A stretch of 38,097 nucleotides of DNA, taken from positions 1 to 38,097 of the forward strand of contig CANQTM010000014.1 of assembly GCA_947626825.1 (NCBI GenBank). Direction: 5' to 3'. This document shows, piece by piece, positions 1 through 8,000 of the stretch. The notes under the pieces were generated by a model. That model searched no databases. It saw only the letters and a program-made list of their open reading frames with translations, and was not told where the DNA came from. The stretch is from an uncultured Bacilli bacterium. GTDB taxonomy: Bacteria > Bacillota_I > Bacilli_A > RFN20 > CAG-631. Within the stretch, counting starts at the first letter, position 1; every line of letters starts with the position of its first letter. Made by a program: the position numbers and the translations under genes.

Positions 1-3
1 CAA

Positions 4-47
4 AAAAAGATCTAGATTAAAATTTATTATATTTTCTAGATCTTTTT
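4..47. terminator. Bidirectional intrinsic terminator
   Basis: A 13-bp perfect stem (4-16 with 35-47, arm AAAAAGATCTAGA) around an AT-rich 18-nt loop, with T-run on the right arm and the matching A-run on the left. It most likely ends a gene lying to the left of the window. Confidence 0.7.
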
Positions 48-130
48 AAATGTCTATAACAGAGAATTACCGCTTACATACTTACTTTACAAGAAATGAG
101 AAATAAGTAACATTTGAAATATTCTTATAA

Positions 131-251
131 AAGGAGGTGAATGCCAATGTTCATATGAAGTATAAGTATTTAATGCGTTTTAAATACTTATATAACACCA
201 ACACAATCCTATATAAAAATGTTGATTGTGGTGTTGTATAGTTATTTTTTT
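131..251 (+). promoter_or_regulatory. Leader with micro-ORF and two hairpins (attenuator-like)
   Basis: A near-ideal ribosome site (AAGGAGGTG, 131-139) precedes ATG at 147, giving the three-codon ORF MFI-stop (147-158). An ATG at 141 in the same frame would give MPMFI but is too close to the site. Immediately after comes a perfect 13-bp hairpin (161-173/180-192). A second hairpin (195-208/224-237, two mismatches) follows, with a run of seven T at 245-251, which looks like an intrinsic terminator. Micro-ORF plus hairpins plus terminator is the layout of transcription attenuators such as the one upstream of tet(M) in Tn916. No resistance gene follows directly, so the regulated gene would be the sigma-like gene at 621 or something lost. 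Confidence 0.5.
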
Positions 252-337
252 AGACAATTTAAGAGATCTATACATTTGCGAATCACCATTAAAGTATTTT
301 TTGTAGGAAGCAGATGTTGTCAATTTTGATGATGCAC

Positions 338-399
338 CACGTCTTACAAAATCGAGCTATCCATATTTACGGCTAGTTTGGTTTGTAAGGCGTTTTTTT
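338..399 (+). terminator. Intrinsic terminator, second in leader
   Basis: The arm ACGTCTTACAAA (339-350) pairs with TTTGTAAGGCGT (382-393) over about 12 bp, followed by a T-run at 393-399. No gene lies between this and the preceding terminator. Confidence 0.6.
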
Positions 400-421
400 G
401 CGTTTAAAGGGATCAAAATTT

Positions 422-464
422 AAAGCCTAAATGAATAGTTAGCTCTACTCGTTTGGGCTTTTTT
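422..464 (+). terminator. Intrinsic terminator, third in leader
   Basis: A 17-position stem (422-438/445-461, two G-U pairs and one mismatch) with a six-base loop (TTAGCT) and a T-run at 459-464. It is the third terminator-like structure in the 620-base gene-free leader. Confidence 0.7.
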
Positions 465-499
465 CGTTAAAAAACATTAAAGGTCTGAACTCATACACG

Positions 500-620
500 A
501 GAAGGACCATTTTATTTACTTATTAACACAGTTAATAAATTTAATTGTGTTTATTAGTAATGATAATTTCTTTTCCAATGTGTCCTTCTTGAACATTAGC
601 CAAAAGGAGGACATTTTATT
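500..620 (+). promoter_or_regulatory. Candidate ribosome-site sequestration switch before sigma-like gene
   Basis: The segment at 577-590 (AATGTGTCCTTCTT) can pair in two exclusive ways. One partner is 500-511 (AGAAGGACCATT), over 12 bp with one bulge. The other is the ribosome site itself at 604-615 (AAGGAGGACATT), over 12 bp with a two-base bulge. A third hairpin (about 518-530/546-558) sits inside the first arrangement. Pairing with the upstream arm would free the ribosome site of the gene at 621; the other pairing would hide it. The complementarity is seen in the sequence; switching is inferred. Confidence 0.5.
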
Positions 621-1085
621 ATGGCAAAAGAAATTTATGTAAAAGTAGAAATTTTAACAAAAAAGAATGAGGTAAAAATTGAAAGCTTTTTTATGGACAA
701 GCAGATGTATGAAGCTATTCTAACATTACCTAAAGAAGAGCAAAGAATATACTTTGCTGAAGAGTATTACGAATATGAAGCTAATCGTAGATATCATAGA
801 AGATTTGTGTCTTTAGACAAAGATAATGATGATGGTTTGATTCAAGATATTCCTGATAATTCACCTACAATGCTTGAAAACATTTTAGATGATTTAAGAA
901 TTCAAGAAATTAAAGATGCTGTGTCTAAACTAACAAATCGTCAACAAGAAATAATCAAAATGATTTATGAAGAAAATAAGTCACAAGCAGAAGTGGCTAA
1001 AATTTACGGTGTTTCTGAACAAGCAATTTCTCAAGCTATGACAAGAATACACAACAGTTTAAGAAAGATTTTGCAAAAAAAATAA
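621..1085 (+). CDS. Sigma-70-like helix-turn-helix regulator of the ICE
   Basis: This 154-residue protein has a C-terminal sigma region-4-like helix-turn-helix at about residues 100-150, including KLTNRQQEIIKMIYEE and QAEVAKIYGVSEQAISQAM. The N-terminal half is typical of the short sigma-like proteins encoded by Firmicute ICEs (comparable in role to Tn916 orf7): a small beta-rich segment, then a charged EYYEYEANRRYHRRF stretch. It lacks a clear region 2, so it may act as a partial sigma factor or as an activator. A strong AGGAGG lies 10 bases before the ATG but is embedded in a candidate RNA switch. It is the first gene after a 600-base leader with three terminators and lies directly ahead of the mobilisation genes, suggesting it controls them. 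Confidence 0.75.
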   Translation: MAKEIYVKVEILTKKNEVKIESFFMDKQMYEAILTLPKEEQRIYFAEEYYEYEANRRYHRRFVSLDKDNDDGLIQDIPDNSPTMLENILDDLRIQEIKDAVSKLTNRQQEIIKMIYEENKSQAEVAKIYGVSEQAISQAMTRIHNSLRKILQKK

Positions 1086-1195
1086 AAAATTTTTAATTAG
1101 ACCGTTTAGTTTTTAAGTTTTTCCAGCCTATTAAGTGAAGGGGTAAAACTCTTCAATGTTTGGAAGGACTATATTCTGAAGGAGGTAAAAGAAAA
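1086..1195. other. Candidate origin-of-transfer region
   Basis: This gene-free gap lies immediately before the accessory and relaxase genes, a common oriT position. It has a short hairpin TGAAGGG/CTCTTCA (1136-1142/1149-1155) with a six-base loop, and weaker complementarity around TTTTTCC and GGAAGG. No nick site can be assigned from sequence alone. The call rests on position and is weak. Confidence 0.25.
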
Positions 1196-1588
1196 ATGGA
1201 AGATAAAAAATATTCTTTCTCAAACGTTACAGTGAGAATTTATGAAGAAGAATTCTTAAAAGACACAAGTAAGCAATTTAAGATTACTGAAAATCAATTT
1301 GCTAATTCAAAGAGTGCTTTTGTAGTTCATTACTTCAAAAAAGGTTTTTACAATGACCATCCAAAAAATGGAGTTAAGACTAGTAATGATTCTGAAATTC
1401 TTACTGAACTTAAGGAGTTAAGAAAAAGCATAGAAACTTTATCTAATTGCTTAAAAGCTGAGAAAACTTCTGTCATTGCAAATTCTAAAACTATTATTGA
1501 ATTTCAAGGATCAATTATTGATTTGCTAGCAGAAATTGCAAGCCAATTAGGTCTTGAAGTTAACATTTTAGAACCAAATGGTGAGTAG
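1196..1588 (+). CDS. Relaxosome accessory protein candidate (MobC/Aux-like position)
   Basis: A 130-residue protein, not recognised by sequence. The N-terminus (NVTVRIYEEEFLKDTSKQFK) alternates in a way compatible with a small DNA-binding fold. Residues about 65-110 look like a coiled coil (EILTELKELRKSIETLSNCL). The start at 1196 is chosen over an upstream in-frame ATG at 1160 because GAAGGAGG (1179-1186) is well spaced to 1196. It overlaps the relaxase start by one base, so the two are translationally coupled. Accessory proteins with ribbon-helix-helix or coiled-coil features usually precede MOBL relaxases; this role is inferred from position. Confidence 0.55.
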   Translation: MEDKKYSFSNVTVRIYEEEFLKDTSKQFKITENQFANSKSAFVVHYFKKGFYNDHPKNGVKTSNDSEILTELKELRKSIETLSNCLKAEKTSVIANSKTIIEFQGSIIDLLAEIASQLGLEVNILEPNGE

Positions 1589-2811
1589 TGCCAAACATTG
1601 TTTTGATGACAAAATACTACAAACCTGTTTCAGCTAGTGATTTATCAAATCCAAATAAACAAAAAAGTGTAAAAAAAAGAAATTATTACTCATCAAGAAG
1701 TAGTGATGGCAATGATTACATGAAATACATTGATGATGGTGTTAAAGCAGGAAGTGATTTCGATTATATGGAATATATGACCTGTCATGAACTTTCATCA
1801 GGCGTATTTGGAAAAGATGGATTACTTACTAAAGAACAAAAAAAGGAGGTTAGAGAGAAACTTAGAAATACTCAATCAGTTATATGGGATATGGTCGTAA
1901 GTTTTGATTCAGAGTATGGAAATGAAAAGATCAACAATTATCAAGATGCATTAGAAATTCTTAAACACAGTTTACCTAAATTTTTTAAAGATAATGGTTT
2001 ACAGGAGGAAAACATTATTTGGTTTGCTGGATTGCATCGGAATACTGATAATAGACACATTCACATTTCATTTTTTGAAAAAGATAAAACCCATCACAGA
2101 GCAAACAAAGATGGATTGTTTTATCATAATGGAAAACTTACACCATATTCGTTAAATAATTTTAAAGTTTATACTGAAGAATTTATGTCTAGTAATCAAT
2201 ATTTTTTTGAAAGTTATCGAACTAATTTAGTTAATGGAACATTAGATGCTTTAGCTTTATTGCAAGGTAGAAATAATGCTGAACGAAAATTGAAACTAAA
2301 ACTAAGTGAGCTATATCAAAAAATGCCAAAGGGAAAAGTTTCATATATGAGTTTATCAATGAAACCATTTAGACCATTGATTGGTGAAATTGAAGATTTG
2401 ATTTTTAAACAAAATCCACATCTGCAAAATGAGTATTCAAAATTGATAAATGATTTGAAAAATAGGGACGATGAAATAAAAAAAATATGTCAAAGTCATA
2501 AAATAGATTTTAAAAAATACTTATTATCCGATAAATATTTACAAGATTTTCATAGACGTGTAGGTAACAAAATTATTGAATATGTAAAAAAATATGAAAG
2601 TTCAGAATCCTATGAAGGTAAGAACTATGAAATTCAAGCAAAAATTAGGAAGAAAAATAAGCGATTTAGAACAATTCTTCTTAGACAAACTGCAACATTA
2701 AACAAAATGGTTGAGTATGAAGCTGAAAACACATTTGAAGAATTTCAAAGAAGATTGAAACAGGCAGAATATCAAAGGTTAGTGGAAGAAGGAGTGATAG
2801 AAGCAGAGTAA
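1588..2811 (+). CDS. mobL: MOBL-family relaxase
   Basis: A 407-residue protein expected to nick and covalently bind one strand at oriT to start transfer. It shows the features of the Firmicute MOBL family (prototype from plasmid pLS20). An N-terminal region contains DGVKAGSDFDYMEYMTCH, and the metal-binding histidine motif HRNTDNRHIHISFFE lies at about residues 150-165. Several tyrosines near residues 30-60 could be catalytic, and the C-terminus is long, basic and helical. It starts with GTG at 1588, sharing the last base of the preceding stop, and its own stop overlaps the ATG of the coupling protein (TAATG), so three genes are coupled. The family call is from motif recognition; the nucleophile cannot be assigned here. 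Confidence 0.85.
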   Translation: MPNIVLMTKYYKPVSASDLSNPNKQKSVKKRNYYSSRSSDGNDYMKYIDDGVKAGSDFDYMEYMTCHELSSGVFGKDGLLTKEQKKEVREKLRNTQSVIWDMVVSFDSEYGNEKINNYQDALEILKHSLPKFFKDNGLQEENIIWFAGLHRNTDNRHIHISFFEKDKTHHRANKDGLFYHNGKLTPYSLNNFKVYTEEFMSSNQYFFESYRTNLVNGTLDALALLQGRNNAERKLKLKLSELYQKMPKGKVSYMSLSMKPFRPLIGEIEDLIFKQNPHLQNEYSKLINDLKNRDDEIKKICQSHKIDFKKYLLSDKYLQDFHRRVGNKIIEYVKKYESSESYEGKNYEIQAKIRKKNKRFRTILLRQTATLNKMVEYEAENTFEEFQRRLKQAEYQRLVEEGVIEAE

Positions 2812-5027
2812 TGAATAAAAAAATTTACGACATACTCATAGGAATAATTATTTCTTTCATTGTTTGCTACATATTAGGTTTTCTACTTTCTTCAATAGTC
2901 AACAATGGTTATAAATTCATTATTCAAGCTAGATATTTAGCTGATGGAAAAACTTTATTATTTACAGTTTTCTTTCTTATGGTTGAAGGATTAATAATTG
3001 GACTTTACTACTATAAACATTATTGGTTACTTAATAGTAAAAACATTATTAAGGGAAAAGAGAGAGATTTACATCTATCTTCAAATTTAGAACATTCGAG
3101 GTTTCAAAGTGATAACGAATTAGAAACAAATTTCAAAGTAATTGACTTTAATAATTTGAAAGATATGGATATAACAGGTTCAATTATTAAGGCTGAAGAA
3201 AAGCGTGGCTCTTTAAAAATAACATTTGCAAAGCCATCACACACATTAGTAATTGGAACAACAGGTTCAGGTAAAACAACATCTTTTGTTAATCCCAAAA
3301 TACAAATTTTGTTTGAAACAAAAACTAAACCTTCAATGTTTATCTCAGATCCTAAAGGTGAACTTTATGCAGATCATGCAAAAGCTTTACAAGAAAAAGG
3401 TTATGAAGTAAAAGTCTTAGATTTACGAAATCCTTATAATTCTGTAAGATGGAATCCTTTAGAAAGAGCTTATGTTTATTATCAAAGAATGCTTCATTTA
3501 GAAGATGAAGTTATAACCGATGAGGAAAATGGTTGTTATATTTTTGAAGATAAATCTTATTACGAGCCAAATGAACTAAAAAGTGCTATTCAAGTTAAGA
3601 AGCAACAACTATATGATGTCGTTTATGAAGATTTACATGATATAACAACCGTTCTTTGTCCTGTAAATAATAAAAATGAACCAATGTGGGAAAGTGGTGC
3701 TAAAAATTTTGTATTAGCAATTGCGTTAGCAATGTTAGAAGATTCAGAAAACCCTGAACTGGGTTTAACTAAAGAAAAATTTAACTTTTATTCAATTACT
3801 AAAGTAGCTACAAAAACAGACAATGATTGTGAATTTTTAATGAAATATTTTCAAGATAGAAGCCCCTTATCAAAAGCAGTGAGTCTTTCCAAACAAGTAT
3901 TAGATGCTTCTGATAAAACAAGGGGAAGCTATTTATCGTCAACATTCGACAAATTATCAATGTTTTCAGATTTATCGCTATGTGCATTAACCAGTGAAAA
4001 TGAAATTGAATTTGGTTCATTGGGAGAAAAACCAATAGCATTATTTCTTCAAATTCCAGATGAAAAAGAAACAAGACATACTCTTGCTTCAATGGTTATT
4101 TTACAAGCGTATAAAGAGTTAGTGTATAAGGCTAACTCATATAAATCATTATCACTTCCAAGACCAGTGTATTTCATACTTGATGAATTTGGCAATTTAC
4201 CTAAAATTCACAAACTTGAACAAATGATCACAGTCGGAAGAAGTAGAAATATTTGGATGAACCTTGTGGTTCAATCCTATGCACAATTATCAAAAGTTTA
4301 TGATGATAAAAGTGCAGACATTATTAAATCAAACTGTAATATTCAAATATTTATTGGAACTACAGATTATAAAACAATAGAAGAATTTTCTAAACGTTGT
4401 GGTAATTTCTCAATGATGCAAAGATCAGTAGGATTTAATTCAGCAAAAGGAGAAGATATCAATTCAAATACAAGCGTAAAGGAAAGACCATTAATATATC
4501 CTAGTGAACTTCAACTTTTAAATAACAATGGAAATATGGGAAATGCCATAGTTACAGTGTTTGGTTATAATCCCATAAAATCTAAATTTACTCCAAGTTT
4601 TAAATGCTCATTTTATAAAATGACTAGAATAAATCAAGAATTAAGAACAGGCAGATATTTTGATGAAGAAAAAGCATTTTATGATATGACAAAGAAAATT
4701 GCATATTCACAATTAGAAAACAAAAATGGAAAGCAAGAAAGTTTTGTTGGAGTAAAGGAACGAGTTAAAAGAAAAGTTGCTAGAGAATTAATGGTTAATC
4801 AATTATTAGATCTTGTTAGACGTAACAATAATCTTTTTAGTGAATATCATGGTCGACAAATTAGAAAAGAAATACAAAATCACAAATTTGAAAAATTATT
4901 AGTAAGGTTAGATGGTCTTGTCGAACTTTGTCAAAAAGACGGAGATACACAAAAAGAAGATGATATCAAAAACATTATCAAGCGAGTAAGAATGATTCTC
5001 TATAACGAAAACGAAAAAGGAGGGTAA
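2811..5027 (+). CDS. Type IV coupling protein (VirD4/TraG family ATPase)
   Basis: A 738-residue protein that links the relaxase-DNA complex to the mating channel. Two N-terminal membrane segments (about residues 7-30 and 47-68) are followed by a cytoplasmic ATPase. The Walker A motif GTTGSGKTT is at about residues 149-157, FISDPKGELY is typical of the family, and Walker B with YFILDEFGNLPKI is at about 450-465. Later motifs include VGRSRNIWMNLVVQSYAQL, also typical. Length is usual for Firmicute ICE coupling proteins. The C-terminal 120 residues are basic and helical and may contact the relaxosome. It overlaps the relaxase stop by one base. Confidence 0.93.
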   Translation: MNKKIYDILIGIIISFIVCYILGFLLSSIVNNGYKFIIQARYLADGKTLLFTVFFLMVEGLIIGLYYYKHYWLLNSKNIIKGKERDLHLSSNLEHSRFQSDNELETNFKVIDFNNLKDMDITGSIIKAEEKRGSLKITFAKPSHTLVIGTTGSGKTTSFVNPKIQILFETKTKPSMFISDPKGELYADHAKALQEKGYEVKVLDLRNPYNSVRWNPLERAYVYYQRMLHLEDEVITDEENGCYIFEDKSYYEPNELKSAIQVKKQQLYDVVYEDLHDITTVLCPVNNKNEPMWESGAKNFVLAIALAMLEDSENPELGLTKEKFNFYSITKVATKTDNDCEFLMKYFQDRSPLSKAVSLSKQVLDASDKTRGSYLSSTFDKLSMFSDLSLCALTSENEIEFGSLGEKPIALFLQIPDEKETRHTLASMVILQAYKELVYKANSYKSLSLPRPVYFILDEFGNLPKIHKLEQMITVGRSRNIWMNLVVQSYAQLSKVYDDKSADIIKSNCNIQIFIGTTDYKTIEEFSKRCGNFSMMQRSVGFNSAKGEDINSNTSVKERPLIYPSELQLLNNNGNMGNAIVTVFGYNPIKSKFTPSFKCSFYKMTRINQELRTGRYFDEEKAFYDMTKKIAYSQLENKNGKQESFVGVKERVKRKVARELMVNQLLDLVRRNNNLFSEYHGRQIRKEIQNHKFEKLLVRLDGLVELCQKDGDTQKEDDIKNIIKRVRMILYNENEKGG

Positions 5028-5039
5028 AAATTAATACAA

Positions 5040-8000
5040 ATGAAATCTAAGCACAAAAGACGAAATATTTTTAGTTTTTGTTTACTTTCTTTGTTAATGA
5101 TTTGCGGTATAAGTTCTGTAATGTATGGAACAAATTCATATACAAAGGTTTATGCCTCTGGAAGAAGTCCAATTCATACACTTGCTGGAACAGAAAAGCA
5201 TTCTCATGAAGTTAAAGCAACAATATGGAGTGATGCTACTAGTTATACTGAAAATTATTATAAAAATACTGGAATTCAAATCTATGGCACAACTAATTCA
5301 GGTAAAACAACAACTGGAGCTTCTGTTAATTTAGATTCAAGTTCATTTTATGTAGATTTTACAGGAGCTAATAGTTTATATGTGCCATCCAAAGCATTGG
5401 AGGGTATATGTTTAACTTTGTCATATTCATTTGAAATTTTTAATTCAGCAGGATATAGACAGTGGTATGCTTCATTTAGTTCTAATGCTTTAGAAGTTCA
5501 AGAAACTCCATACACTTTAACTTATGACATTTATGGTAATAAATCTACTAAGATAGATTCTGATGGATTATTAACACGTAACTTTACTCCTGGTGAATTA
5601 GGAAAAAGATTAGTCAATCTTTATGGAAATGATTTTACATGGAAAATAAGTAGAACGTATTATTGGTTAACAATGAATCCTAAAATGACAGTTTATATTA
5701 GCACATCTACGATAAATGGATCTTTAATGATTGACACAACTAATCCTACGTTATCCGCTGTTGGTAATACTGATGGAAGGTCTATCGCTAATGGAAGTTA
5801 TGTAAATCAACTTGTTAAATTTACAGCTTCTGATACTAATTTTTCTAAAATATATTATCAAAGTCCTAATTTAAGTTCATTTAGTTCAGTTTCAGTCAAA
5901 ACATATACATCAACAGCCATTACTGGTTGGTGGACTGTATACTCAGAAGATAAAGTAGGGAATAGATCTAATGAATTTAAATTTTATTATGATGCTACTA
6001 AACCTGTAGGATCAATTAGTTCAGGTGGGACAACTGTTGCAAGCGGAAGTTATGTTAGTAAAAGTTTTTCATATATCGTTAATGACACAGGCTCAGGTTT
6101 AAAACAAATTTATTACAAATCACCAGTAAGTGGAAGTTATCAAACCTATGCTTCTGGAACAATTATTCCCGCAACTGCAGGTGATGGTTGGTATTATTTC
6201 TATGCTGTAGATAATGCAGGTAATCAATCAGATACATTAAAAGTTTATCTTGAAACTTCAGCACCACTTGTCGAAATATATCGAAATGGCTCTGTTGCAT
6301 ACTCATCAACCATTACAAAGTCAGAAACATATGACACAGGAATTTATATGAATATTAATGACATTATGAAGATTACTTATGAATCTTCATCAGGCAATGT
6401 CACTTCAAATTATAATTTAAATCAAAATATAACTATTGATAAATCTTATACAGCTAGTAGTTACACAATTACAATAACTACACCTACAGGAATTACGGCA
6501 AAATATATTTTTCATATAGTAGATGAAAAGCCTTATATAACTATCGGAAGTAAAAAATATACAAATAACGAAACGATTTATTTAAAAGAAGATAGTTATG
6601 TTAATTGGTATGATGATCCTAGTATAACTAATTCTGATAATACTGGTGTAAATATAATTTCTGATGGGGATATCAATTCAAATGAATTTATAAAATACAC
6701 AGCTTCATCAGGTAAAAAACTTACTACATCAGCAAATACTGAAACAAAATATGTTTTAACACTTAATGATAGAGCAGGTAATGAATCTACATTTACAATT
6801 TACATTGATAAAAAACCTGTTGATGCTACTTGGATTTCCAAAGGTGATACGATTGAAAATGGTGGATATACAAATCAACCAGTTTATTTAGAAATTTCTG
6901 AAAGAACTGCTACAGCCACCTACTCAAAAAATGGTGGTGAGTATCAAACATATACTTCAAATCAAAGTCTTTCAGAAGAAGGATCATATAGCATTATTGT
7001 AGTTGATAAAGCAGGTAATAAATCTACATTTACGGTTAATATTGACTATACTGCTCCAACTGGAAAATTGTATGCGAATTATCAAGAAGTTCAAGATGGA
7101 ACAGTTACAAATCAAAAAATATATTTTTCATGGGATGGAGATAATACTGCAACTGTTAATGGAAATGAATATGTTAAAAACAATGTAATTAGTGAGGATG
7201 GAACTTATGAATTTGTTCTTAAAGATAAGGCTGGTAATAGCAACACTTACCATATTCAAATAGATACTGAAAATCCAGCATATAACAAATATCAATTAGA
7301 TAACAATAAAGACCACACTGTTGCTAAATGGTATAACGTAGAATTTGATGGAAAAATTAATTCATTCGCAAGTTATGAATCCGCACTTGAATTTGCTTCA
7401 AAAAAAGAATTTGAAAAATATGTAACTAAACTTGAACTTATAAATGTTGAAGATTTTACGCAATATCATCTAGTTGCTACTAAAGGAAATCCTCAAGACG
7501 AAGTTAAAGTTGGTTCATATTATCGATATAAATCACAAGCGAACGCTTCAAATGAATTATATTATTTTGATACTGATTTATTAAATGAAGTCATATCACA
7601 TTATGCTAAAAATTATATTTCTAAAGTAATTTACTACGATTTAAATGAAAACGAATATGGTGAATTAGCAGAAAATATGTATGATAATTTGTGGAATAAT
7701 GATGATATTCAAGCACCATGTGTTAATGGATTTGTTTTTGAAGAAGTAGATGCAAATGAAGTTTATGCCAAATTAGTTGGAAGCGAAGAAGAAAAAACAA
7801 AAGTTGAATTTGATATACCATTTGAAGAACAATTTGATACTACAGGATTATATGAAATTACTGAAATTGATAAAGCAGGTAATAAATCTACATTTACGGT
7901 TAATATTGACTATACTGCTCCAACTGGAAAATTGTATGCGAATTATCAAGAAGTTCAAGATGGAACAGTTACAAATCAAAAAATATATTTTTCATGGGAT

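Noticed and set aside
131-251. Tetracycline or macrolide resistance gene leader with its gene
   Set aside because: The leader resembles attenuators, but no resistance gene follows in the window.
1160-1195. Upstream start for the relaxosome accessory gene
   Set aside because: The ribosome site GAAGGAGG at 1179-1186 lies downstream of this ATG and fits the start at 1196.
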